Source of the DNA: CAVYXF01 sp963772335
GTDB lineage: Bacteria; Pseudomonadota; Alphaproteobacteria; Rhizobiales; Rhodomicrobiaceae
Direction of reading: 5' to 3'
Length of the DNA stretch: 64,000 nt
Assembly: GCA_963772335.1 (NCBI GenBank)
Contig: CAVYXF010000008.1
Coordinates: 496,001-560,000 of the forward strand
Shown: positions 54,268 to 62,570 of the stretch, in pieces
How positions within the stretch are numbered: the first letter of the stretch is position 1
Layout: the number at the start of each line of letters is the position of its first letter
Position numbers and translations under genes: made by a program
The notes under the pieces: generated by a model
Databases searched by the model: none
What the model was told of the DNA's origin: nothing
The model's input: the letters and a program-made list of their open reading frames with translations, nothing else

Positions 54268-55338
54268 ATGGCGCAGTATCCGGGATCGGAGCAGGAGCGG
54301 CGGTTCAGCCCTGACCGCCTGACAGCGGACGTCCAGGCAATATTCGAGGCGACCGGGATGGATTGGACCGATGCGTTCGAGTTGGCCGACTCACTTGTCG
54401 CCTCCGACCGGCGTGGCATCCATTCGCATGGCACTCTGCGCGTCGCCGAATATGTCGAGAAGCTCACCAGAGGTGGCGTCGATCCGCGCGGCCGGCCCCG
54501 GATCGTGAGCCGCCAGGGCGGTGCGATCGTGGTCGACGGCGGCAATGCCATGGGCCAAATCGCGGCCGCCTTTGCCATGGCAGCGGCGATCGATACGGCG
54601 CGAAACCTCGGTGTCGCCTTTGCCGCCGTGCGCGGCAGCAACCATTGCGGCGCGCTGGACCGTTGGGTGCTGAGAGCAGCCGGTGAAGGCATGGTTGGAC
54701 TCGCCTCAACCAATGCGCTGCCGACCATGGCGCCGTGGGGCGGGCGCGACAAGATCGTCGGGATGAATCCTTTCGCCGCCGCCTTCCCGGCCGGGGGCGA
54801 GCCGCCGGTCGTGCTCGACCTCGCCTTCGGGGCAACCGCCCACGGCAAGATCCGCGTGTATCAGCAGAAGGGCTACTCGATCCCGGAAGGATGGGCTTAC
54901 GACACCGAAGGCAATCCGACGACGAACGCCGCAGCAGCGATCGCAGGTCTGATCCAGCCTGTCGGCCAGCACAAGGGCATCGGTCTTGCCGTCATCATGG
55001 GCATGCTGAGCACGCTGCTGTCGGGCGCGTCCTACGGAACGGAGCTCGGCAACATGGTATCGGGGCCCCGGCCTGGACAGGATGGCCATTTCTTTGCCGC
55101 CCTCGACATCGCCGCCTTCCAGCCGATGGAGGAGGTCAAAGCGCGCGTCGATGCGATCAGCCGCCAAATCCAGCACAGCCAGCCGGCGCAAGAGGGCACG
55201 CGCCTCTATCCTCCCGGATTGCTGGAGGCCGAATTCGAGGCGGCCTACGCTGACGGCATCCCGCTGAACGAAGCGACGATCGAGAGCATCCGCAGCGCGG
55301 CGCGCGCTGTGGGGCTGCCCGGCGAGGTGCTGGCGTGA
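54268..55338 (+). CDS. Ldh-family (malate/L-lactate/ureidoglycolate type) dehydrogenase
   Basis: 356 residues. Wording typical of the type 2 malate/lactate dehydrogenase family: the catalytic His in RGIHSHGTLRVAEYVE, GSNHCGALDRWV, NPFAAAFPAGG and the C-terminal GDIPL-type segment (DGIPLNEATIESI). NAD(P)-dependent oxidation of a 2-hydroxy acid or sugar acid in the cytoplasm. Good AAGGAGG site before ATG 54268. Its stop overlaps the hydrolase start (GTGA), so they form an operon. Confidence 0.88.
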   Translation: MAQYPGSEQERRFSPDRLTADVQAIFEATGMDWTDAFELADSLVASDRRGIHSHGTLRVAEYVEKLTRGGVDPRGRPRIVSRQGGAIVVDGGNAMGQIAAAFAMAAAIDTARNLGVAFAAVRGSNHCGALDRWVLRAAGEGMVGLASTNALPTMAPWGGRDKIVGMNPFAAAFPAGGEPPVVLDLAFGATAHGKIRVYQQKGYSIPEGWAYDTEGNPTTNAAAAIAGLIQPVGQHKGIGLAVIMGMLSTLLSGASYGTELGNMVSGPRPGQDGHFFAALDIAAFQPMEEVKARVDAISRQIQHSQPAQEGTRLYPPGLLEAEFEAAYADGIPLNEATIESIRSAARAVGLPGEVLA

Positions 55339-56342
55339 GTCTCGCTCCTCCGGAACCCGCTCCGACTGAGGCCCAGGACATGGAGGCCTTCCGCCTTCGT
55401 CTGACGAGCGGGAACCCGCAGCCGCCCGACCCCAACCCAGCCGCCATCGCAACGATGCGCGACACCGCTGCCGCTCTCCGTCACTCCTGGGCGGAAAGTG
55501 TGCTGCCGGGGCGCGAGCGCCGGGGGGGCATTGCGACGCGGCACGCGCCCGTGCCTTACACCATCCATATGCCGCTCCAGGACCGGCCGCGTGGGACACT
55601 TCTGTTTCTGCACGGCGGTGGCTGGACGCTCCTCGATAGCGAGACGCACGCGCCGCTGATGCGCGCAATCGCCGCGCGGACCGGCTGGGCCGTCGCCGGA
55701 ATCGACTATCCGCGCGCACCTGAGATGCGATTCCCTGGTCCCGTGCACGCCTGCGCGCAGGTCATCGAGGCAGCTTCGCAAGGAGCGCTCGACCCCGCGC
55801 CGCCGTATCCTTTGGCCATCGCCGGCGACTCCGCCGGCGCCAATCTCGCCGTCGCGGCGAGCCTTGCTTTGCGCGAGGCCGGCCAGCCGCTCCCGGCAGC
55901 GCTGCTGCTCTTCTACGGTGTCTATGGCTGCGACACCTCGCGGCCCTCCTACGCGGCATACGGCTCGGATTACTATCCTCTCTCGGCGGCGAAGATGGCC
56001 TGGTTCTGGGACCGCTACTGCCCAGATCCGTCATTGAGGACGCATCCCCTCGCGTCACCGCTTGGTGCGGACCTGTCCGGCCTGCCCCCGACCAATCTCG
56101 TGGTCGCCGGGCGCGACATACTGCGGGACGAGAACCTTGCTATGGCGGTGCGTCTCGCCGAGGCGGGCGTGCGCACCAGCCTCGACGTCTATCCGGACGC
56201 CATTCACGCCTTCTGCGAAGCGGTCGGCTTTGTGGAGATGAGCCGGACCGCGGTTGAACGCGCCGCGGACTGGTTGCTCACAATCAAGGGCGGAACACCC
56301 CCACGCAAGGGACAATCGTATGACGGACATCACCACGCGTGA
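55335..56342 (+). CDS. Alpha/beta hydrolase of the HSL/esterase type
   Basis: 335 residues starting with GTG 55335, overlapping the dehydrogenase stop. Oxyanion motif HGGGW (about 93-97), nucleophile GDSAGAN, acid in DILRDEN and His in DAIHAF. Hormone-sensitive-lipase branch: short-chain ester or lactone hydrolase. Together with the dehydrogenase and transporter it suggests a pathway for a sugar-acid-like or esterified substrate. Confidence 0.9.
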   Translation: MSLAPPEPAPTEAQDMEAFRLRLTSGNPQPPDPNPAAIATMRDTAAALRHSWAESVLPGRERRGGIATRHAPVPYTIHMPLQDRPRGTLLFLHGGGWTLLDSETHAPLMRAIAARTGWAVAGIDYPRAPEMRFPGPVHACAQVIEAASQGALDPAPPYPLAIAGDSAGANLAVAASLALREAGQPLPAALLLFYGVYGCDTSRPSYAAYGSDYYPLSAAKMAWFWDRYCPDPSLRTHPLASPLGADLSGLPPTNLVVAGRDILRDENLAMAVRLAEAGVRTSLDVYPDAIHAFCEAVGFVEMSRTAVERAADWLLTIKGGTPPRKGQSYDGHHHA

Positions 56343-56508
56343 GATCGGACGAATCGTTGGTTGCGGGGGCCTGCAATGGCTTATCCAGCCAACCCGCGAT
56401 CATGCAAATATCAGCTTGAGCAACCGCATGATAATCGGCGGCATCACTGCGGAAGGCAGACGCTCGTCATCCGAAGACAACCTTCGTCTTTGCGGTCATT
56501 GTGTGTGA
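56320..56508 (+). pseudogene. Truncated start of a third catabolic gene
   Basis: ATG 56320 follows AAGGGACA and opens MTDITTREIGRIVGCGGLQWLIQPTRDH. It overlaps the end of the hydrolase gene by 23 bases, as a next operon gene would. After 62 residues it stops at 56508, close to a GTGTGAAAAC sequence and then IS256 DNA. Probably an operon gene cut by transposition. Its family is not recognised. Confidence 0.4.
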
Positions 56509-56715
56509 AAACACGGACCCAGAGAATCCCGATAAAAATGTGTTCTCAGTGATCTTTGAGGCGATCTCCTGCGCGCAGCAACGGTTTTGAGTTAGCCCTC
56601 GACGTGGCCTCCAGGCGCTCTCAGTATCGCCTGCAGAGCTGTATGAGGAATAGTACCGCGGAGAGAACCGTGAGCCCGGCGCGGGTTCTGTGCGTCAAGT
56701 TCAGCAATTGGGCGG

Positions 56716-57910
56716 TCAAGCGGCTTGGCGGAGCGCGAGCTTTTTGTGTTCGCGCAGGTCCTCCATGTTGAGGTAGCGACTGGCCTCCATCCAGTTTTCG
56801 TGGGTTTCGACGGCGAGCGCGCGTACGAGACGCAAACAGCTCTGCGGGTGGGAAAGATGCGCACGACGTAGGTTCGCCTGCGGATTTCCTCGTTGAGGCG
56901 CTCCAGCATGTTGGTCGACTTCAGGTGCTTATGGTGTTGGCGCGGCAGGCACAAGAACGTGAGCGTCTGCTCGATATGGTCCTCCACCCAGGCGGTCAGC
57001 CGCGGATATTTGGGCGCCCATTTGCCAAGCCAGGCGGCGAGATCGGCTTTGGCTTCACCAAGGTCGCGCCGGTCATAAATCCAGCGCAGCTCCTGCAGGC
57101 AGTCATCGCCGGCCTTGCGCGACAGATGATCGAGGGCATTTCTGAGGAAATACACATAGCAGCGCTGCCAGGCCGCTTCGGGGAGGACTTCGCCGATCGC
57201 TTTGGTGAGCCCTGGGTGATCGTCGGAGACGACGAACTCCACGCCTTTGAGACCGCGCGCCCTGAGTGCCAGCAGGAAGTCTTTCCAGGCTGAGCGGCTC
57301 TCGCGGCCGGCCATGTCCACGGCGAGGATCTGCCGCCGGCCGTCCCAGTCGACGCCGACCGCGATCAGCACCGCCTGCGAGGTGACGATGCCGGCCTCGC
57401 GCACCTTCTCGTAGCGCGCATCGAGGATCAGGTAAGGAAAGGGCTCGGCAAGCAAGCGGCCGGCAAACGCCGCCAGGCTGTCATCCAGCGTCTTGTTGAT
57501 TGCCGAGATCGCCGAGGCCGAGAAGGCATGCCCGCACAGTTCCTCGGTGATCGCCTTGACCTTCCGCGTCGAAACGCCCTGCACATACATCTCGGCCAGC
57601 GTGGCCATCAGGGCGCGCTCGGAGCGCTGATAGCGCTCGAACAACTCGGTGGAGAACCGCCCCTGCCGATCTTGCGGCACGCGCAGCTCCAGCTCGCCGA
57701 CACCGGTGATCAGGGTGCGATTGTAATAGCCTGAACGGTAGCCGAGCCGCTCCGGTGTGCGCTCGCCCTTGGCGGCGCCCAGCGCCTCGTCCATCTCCGC
57801 CTCCAGCACTTCCTGGAGCACGGCGCGGATCACCTCGCGCAAGCCATCGGAGTCCTCGAGAAGAAGCGCTTTGATCGTAGCGCCAGCAGATTTACCTCGG
57901 TCTTGGTCAT
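56716..57910 (-). pseudogene. IS256-family transposase, two frameshifts
   Basis: The middle is a good Mutator/IS256 transposase: LQEVLEAEMDEALGAAKGERT, GYRSGYYNR, FPYLILDARYEKVRE with the DDE Asp, and VVSDDHPGL. MTKTE at 57910 and GKSAGATIKALL lie in different frames, so one base is missing near 57895. After NEEIRRRTYVVRIFP (about 56845) the frame changes again; the true end AESCLRLVRALAVE to LREHKKLALRQAA is read in another phase and stops at 56716. Inactive copy. Its terminal repeats were not found by eye. Confidence 0.85.
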
Positions 57911-58130
57911 GGCGGCGTCCCCTCTGGGAATCAGTGACGTTGAACATCACCAGCCTGCCATGACCGCCCTTATCGCCGAGCGATTTGCAGAACTCTTTGC
58001 ACACTACCCAGCAAAGGATGACAACGAGAGCTTGACCCCAGCCCCGAAGTTAGAGAACGGGCTCGCCTCGGCCCGCACTCTGACCTTTCACGCTCATTGT
58101 GGAGACGTCGTCTAAACGGCAGCCCACGTT

Positions 58131-60218
58131 TCACGGCTTAGGAGCACTCGCGCCGCACACTTTGCCAATTTCCGCGGCGAGCTGCTCCTGCCGGTAGGGT
58201 TTACCGACGCGCGGTAAGTCCATATCGGCGCCTGCCGGGAGTTCCGCATAGCCGGTGGCAAGGAGTATGGGAAGATCGGGGCGGGCCTCGCGTGCTGCCT
58301 TGGCGAGTTGCAGGCCTGTCATTCGCGGCATCGAGAAGTCGGTGATAAGCAGGTCGATCCCGCGGCCATTTTGCAGAATGGCAAGCGCTTCCGATCCGGA
58401 TTGGGTGGCAATGACGTCGTGGCCGAGATCCTCGAGCATGTTAGCCGTGCTCATCGCAACAAGCGGATCGTCATCGACTACGAGTATAGTCATTCTCGCT
58501 GCTGTCTCGGGGACTGCGCCTGTGTCCACCTGAGAGACCGCCGACTTTGCGGCAATGTCTGTTGCAGGCAGCAGCAGCTCAGCCGTGGTGCCGCATCCCG
58601 GCTCGCTTGCGAGGCGCAGCGCGCCGTTCAACTGCACGGCCAAGCCATGGATCATCGACAGGCCCAGGCCCGTGCCCTTGCCCAACTCCTTGGTTGAGAA
58701 GAAGGGTTCAGTCGCTCTCCGCAGCGTGTCCGCGTCCATTCCGTGTCCGCTATCGGCAACGGTAAGACGGATGTACGATCCGGCAGGAAGGCCTATGTCG
58801 GGCTCGACCACCGGCTCATCCACTTTGATCGTCAGCACACCGCCGCCGGGCATTGCGTCGCGCGCATTAACGACCAGATTGAGCAGAGCCAGCTCAATCT
58901 GGTTGGCATCGACAAGCGCGAGAGGAACGGTGGCCGGCAAGTTAATCCTGAGTTCGATCTGGTTGCCGACAGAACGTTCCAGCAGATCGGTCATTCCCTT
59001 GACCAATTCAATCAGACTTATGGGTTGCACTTGCAGATCCTGCCGCCGCGCAAAGGCAAGCAAGCGTTGCGTAAGCAGTGCGCCCCGCTCAGCCCCTTGC
59101 AAGGCGCCGCCAATCAGCCGCGTCAACTTGGGATCGTCTGGAGTACGTTTCCGCAGCAGCTCAAGGTTGCCGATGATGACCATGAGCAGATTGTTGAAAT
59201 CATGCGCCACGCCGCCGGTGAGCTGGCCAATCATCTCGATCTTCTGTACCTGCCGCAATTGCTCTTCCGCGTGCTCCCGCTGCTCGATCTGCGCGAGCAC
59301 GGATGCGTGCGCGCGCTGGAGATCCGCGGTGCGCTCGGCGACGCGCTCCTCGAGCGCTTCGTTCAGATGTCGCAGATCGGCTTCGGCATTTCTGCGGTCC
59401 GTCACATCCGACGACACGCCGACCAGGCGTGATGGCATGCGGCCCCTTGTGTGCACCAGGCGGGCCCGGAGCTCCGCCCAGCGAATGCTGGTGTCCGGGC
59501 AAACGACCCGAACATCAACGGCATAGTCGCTGCCAGTTTCAATGCTGCTTTGCAACGCCTTTTTCAGAGGCTCGCGATCGTCCGGATGGACGTTTGCGAT
59601 CACATCGGCATAGGTCAAAGGCTGGTCCGGCTTTCGCCCGAACAGTGCCCTGTACGAGGCCGAGGCGATTATCTCCCCAGTGGCTAAATCCAGCTCCCAG
59701 GAGCCCAGGCGGCCGGCGGCGAGAGCGGTGCGAAGCCGCTCCTCGCTCTCATGCAGCTCTTCGATCCGCGCCCGTGCCTCATATTGCCGTGTTCGTCCTT
59801 TGAGCGCGGTTCGGGCAACGCTGATGAACGTCGCCGGATGAAAGGGGCGCTCCAGCAAGGTGACATTGCCAAGTGTATCGGACAGACATGCCAGGAACGG
59901 ATAACTCTCCCTGCCTGCGGCTCGGCGCGTCAGCACGATGAACGGCAGGTCCGACCAGGACGGCTGAGTGCCGACACGTTCGGCGAGGCGTCGCAGATCC
60001 GCAACGCGTAAAGCTTCCTCGGTCACGATGATGAAACAGGTTTCATCACCGATTACAGTCTCGAACGTCGCCAGATCCGTGCAGATCGCCGAGGAAATCG
60101 CTGCCTCGCCCAGGAGCATCTGGGCAATCGCTGCGTCGCGGCCATAAGGCGCGAAAATCCAGACAGTCGATGGGCGGGAATTAGGAATTGCCGTCCCCCC
60201 TGTCAGGGTCGCGCCCAA
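58131..60218 (-). CDS. Hybrid histidine kinase with pseudo-receiver, PAS, kinase and receiver
   Basis: 695 residues from TTG 60218, overlapping the KaiC-like gene by 38 bases. Residues ~16-140 resemble a receiver fold lacking the phospho-Asp (FIIVTEEAL), i.e. pseudo-receiver. A PAS domain follows at about 155-280 (ERLRTALAAGRLGSWELDLATG, VHPDDREP), then a coiled coil. His339 is in the HWE/HisKA-like GGVAHDFNNLLMVI, followed by HATPase_c (NLVVNARDAMPGGG, GTGLGLSMI). The C-terminal receiver has Asp627 (LLITDFSMPRMTG). Likely works with KaiC and the HTH gene upstream. Confidence 0.88.
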   Translation of the reverse strand: MGATLTGGTAIPNSRPSTVWIFAPYGRDAAIAQMLLGEAAISSAICTDLATFETVIGDETCFIIVTEEALRVADLRRLAERVGTQPSWSDLPFIVLTRRAAGRESYPFLACLSDTLGNVTLLERPFHPATFISVARTALKGRTRQYEARARIEELHESEERLRTALAAGRLGSWELDLATGEIIASASYRALFGRKPDQPLTYADVIANVHPDDREPLKKALQSSIETGSDYAVDVRVVCPDTSIRWAELRARLVHTRGRMPSRLVGVSSDVTDRRNAEADLRHLNEALEERVAERTADLQRAHASVLAQIEQREHAEEQLRQVQKIEMIGQLTGGVAHDFNNLLMVIIGNLELLRKRTPDDPKLTRLIGGALQGAERGALLTQRLLAFARRQDLQVQPISLIELVKGMTDLLERSVGNQIELRINLPATVPLALVDANQIELALLNLVVNARDAMPGGGVLTIKVDEPVVEPDIGLPAGSYIRLTVADSGHGMDADTLRRATEPFFSTKELGKGTGLGLSMIHGLAVQLNGALRLASEPGCGTTAELLLPATDIAAKSAVSQVDTGAVPETAARMTILVVDDDPLVAMSTANMLEDLGHDVIATQSGSEALAILQNGRGIDLLITDFSMPRMTGLQLAKAAREARPDLPILLATGYAELPAGADMDLPRVGKPYRQEQLAAEIGKVCGASAPKP

Positions 60219-61695
60219 ACGCGGGCAGCTTGCCGATGAAGGTCGGCACGCCGCGCAGCACGCCTTGAAAATCAGTTAGGGGAGCGCCCAAGGTAAGTCC
60301 CCCGCCGCCGATGCGGTACTCTCGAATGGTGTCTTCGTGGCTGCCGGTGCGCTTTTTGATCACCGAGACCGCACGGCGGACCTTGCCCAGCGCCTCGAAG
60401 TACCGGAGGAGAACGACGGTATCGGCCAGATAGGTGACATCGATTGGCGCCTTCATCTCGCCGACCAGGCCGTGCTGGGCGACGGTGAGGAAGGTATTCG
60501 CGCCCTGCCGGTTCAGATATTGCAGCAACTCATGGACGTGGAGGATGATCGCGTTCTCCTCCGGCATGGCCGCCTGATAGCCATTCAGGCTGTCGATCAC
60601 CACGGTCTTCACCTGAGCAGCGGCCACCCGGTCGCGAACGCGATAGGTGAATTCGCCTGGCGACAGTTCTGCTGCATCGATTTGCTCGATCAGGAGCGAG
60701 CCCTCGTCACGCCAGGATTCCAGATCGAGCCCGAGTTGCCGCATTCGATCGAAGAGCAGTCCGAGTTCCTCGTCGAATATAAACATCGCGGCCTTCTCAC
60801 CGCGCCGTATCGCCGCCGCTACGAATTGCATGACGAAAAGGCTCTTGCCGGTGCCGGCAGGGCCAAGCACCAGGGTACTCGACCCTTGTTCGATGCCACC
60901 GCCCAGCAGGGCATCCAGCTCGGCGATGCCGCTGGTGCTGCGCTTGCGCGCAAATGGTATTCGATGCTCGGCGGCCACCAGCCTGGGAAACACGGCCACG
61001 CCGCCTGTGCGGATGCTAAAATCGTGATAGCCGCCACGGAAGGCGTGCCCACGGTATTTCGAGACCCGCAGACGGCGGCGCTCGGCGCCAAAAATGGGGG
61101 CAAGCTCCTCCAGCTGGATGACGCCATGCACGATGCTATGGGCGGTTTTATCCGCAGTATCGGACGTCATGTCGTCCAGCAGCAAGACCGTAGCGCTATG
61201 GTGCGCGAAATAATGCTTCAGGGCGAGGATCTGCCGCCTGTAGCGCAGCGAATTTTGAGCGAGAAGGCGGATTTCGGACAGGCTGTCGAGCACAACTCTA
61301 GTTGGCTTGATCTGCTCGAATTGATCGGTGATCAGCTTGATCGTCTCACCCAGCTCCAGATCCGAGGAATAGAGCAGGCTTTGCTCATTCTCAGGATTGA
61401 GAAGACTTTCGGGCGGGACGAGCTCGAAAACGTCGATATTGCCGTCGATGGTCCAGCCATGTGAGGCTGCGCCGGCGCGCAACTCGCGCTCGTTTTCGGA
61501 GAGGGTGATGTAGAGGCCGCGCTCGCCATTCTCGGCGCCTTCCAGCAGAAAACGCAGCGCGACGGTGGTCTTGCCTGTGCCAGGCCGTCCTTCGAGAAGG
61601 AACAGATGTCCCCTCGAAAGCCCTCCGATCAGGATCTCATCCAGGCCCGGGACGCCGGTTCGTGCTTGACCCGTCCCTTTCTGGTCAGTGGCCAT
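60181..61695 (-). CDS. KaiC-like double RecA-domain ATPase
   Basis: 504 residues from ATG 61695 (GGAGCTG site). Two KaiC domains: TGVPGLDEILIGGLSRGH with Walker A GRPGTGKT (36-43), and SGIAELDALLGGGIEQGSS with Walker A GPAGTGKS. Walker B-type VVLDSLSEIRLL and VVIDSLNGYQ. The phosphorylation-site region of cyanobacterial KaiC (Ser431-Thr432 in STITDT) reads TYLADT here, so Thr-Tyr. The CI acidic pair is SE rather than EE. No kaiA or kaiB is near. Overlaps the HTH gene by 11 bases. Such proteins bind ATP and may act as timers or stress switches. Confidence 0.9.
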   Translation of the reverse strand: MATDQKGTGQARTGVPGLDEILIGGLSRGHLFLLEGRPGTGKTTVALRFLLEGAENGERGLYITLSENERELRAGAASHGWTIDGNIDVFELVPPESLLNPENEQSLLYSSDLELGETIKLITDQFEQIKPTRVVLDSLSEIRLLAQNSLRYRRQILALKHYFAHHSATVLLLDDMTSDTADKTAHSIVHGVIQLEELAPIFGAERRRLRVSKYRGHAFRGGYHDFSIRTGGVAVFPRLVAAEHRIPFARKRSTSGIAELDALLGGGIEQGSSTLVLGPAGTGKSLFVMQFVAAAIRRGEKAAMFIFDEELGLLFDRMRQLGLDLESWRDEGSLLIEQIDAAELSPGEFTYRVRDRVAAAQVKTVVIDSLNGYQAAMPEENAIILHVHELLQYLNRQGANTFLTVAQHGLVGEMKAPIDVTYLADTVVLLRYFEALGKVRRAVSVIKKRTGSHEDTIREYRIGGGGLTLGAPLTDFQGVLRGVPTFIGKLPAFGRDPDRGDGNS

Positions 61696-62044
61696 CGCCA
61701 GCTCCAATCTGTCTCCTGATATCGTTCGGCAACGGGTATAGCGGGATGCGTGATAGCGCGGCGGCAGATGCCAGTTCCACCCGCCGCAAATCGTACTCCT
61801 GCTGGCGCTCGAGCCAAAACCGTGACGGGACGCCGCAGAACTTCTCCAGGCGAGCCGCCATTTCCGGCGTGATAGCGGCAGTGCCGGCGAGAATACGGTG
61901 AAGGGTCTGGCGCGCGATGCCGAGATCCCGGGCCGCCTGGCTTACCGATAGCTGTAGCGCTGGCAGCACATGCTCGCGCAGGATCGCACCGGGATGTTCG
62001 CGCGTATCTTTAGAGATATCGCCGTTTTGGATTTTCGCTTTCAC
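61685..62044 (-). CDS. HigA-type HTH protein (antitoxin family) without toxin
   Basis: 119 residues, GTG start. The HigA/addiction-module HTH is clear: EHPGAILREHVLPALQLSVSQAARDLGIARQTLHRILAGTAAITPEMAARLEKFCG and the family tail WLERQQEYDL. HigA binds DNA and represses its operon. The HigB toxin that normally precedes it is absent: the ~300 bases before the gene do not encode one. It overlaps the KaiC-like ATPase instead, so it is probably the operon's regulator. Confidence 0.88.
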   Translation of the reverse strand: MKAKIQNGDISKDTREHPGAILREHVLPALQLSVSQAARDLGIARQTLHRILAGTAAITPEMAARLEKFCGVPSRFWLERQQEYDLRRVELASAAALSRIPLYPLPNDIRRQIGAGDGH

Positions 62045-62341
62045 CGTCGGCCTGTAGCGTAAGATGTGACAGTCCGTTGTCTAAACCTCGGCCTTTCCGA
62101 AAGTTCCGCCGCGGCGTTTCGGCTTCGAGAGAAAGTGTGCTGAACTTGTGAGCTACCCTCCGGAAGAGTTGCGGTACGCATGCGCCGCCGATAGCGAATG
62201 CTGGTCGGCAGTGTCGGTTTTACCGCCAAGCGGCCGATCGGCATCATCGCCGGTCATAGTCGCTTGCGCCTCATAGAGTTCAAAAGGGGTAAGGCACGGG
62301 CGGAACCGTCGGCTTGGAGCACGTGTTCGTCTAGTTCGAGA
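62045..62341. other. Spacer upstream of the higA-kaiC operon
   Basis: About 300 bases. No HigB-like protein in any frame. The operon promoter should lie here. Confidence 0.5.
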
Positions 62342-62461
62342 TCAAGTGCCGACCAGGGGTCCCAAATACACAAGGGCGCCGGTTATCGTGGCCATTCCAA
62401 CTAAAATGACCACAGCCATGAGGCCGAGCTTCCAGCCATTGGCGCTAACATTGTCGCTCAA
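62342..62461 (-). CDS. Possible 39-residue membrane protein
   Basis: Below the usual length cut-off. From TTG 62461: MSDNVSANGWKLGLMAVVIL, then VGMATITGALVYLGPLVGT and stop. One clean transmembrane span after a soluble head. A GTGGGG stretch precedes the TTG. Upstream codons in the same phase (WPWQWRVDAIPVGYF) also look protein-like, so it may be the end of a longer damaged gene. Confidence 0.3.
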   Translation of the reverse strand: MSDNVSANGWKLGLMAVVILVGMATITGALVYLGPLVGT

Positions 62462-62570
62462 TCTAAAGTACCCCACGGGAATGGCATCGACCCGCCACTG
62501 CCAAGGCCAGTCTCAGGTGCCATTCGGGCGAGGCTTGCTTGCTGTGATGAATGACGATGCGCTGGTCAGG

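Noticed and set aside
62045..62247. A HigB toxin before higA
   Set aside because: None of the frames there shows HigB features such as its central FHxLxG and C-terminal YH motifs.
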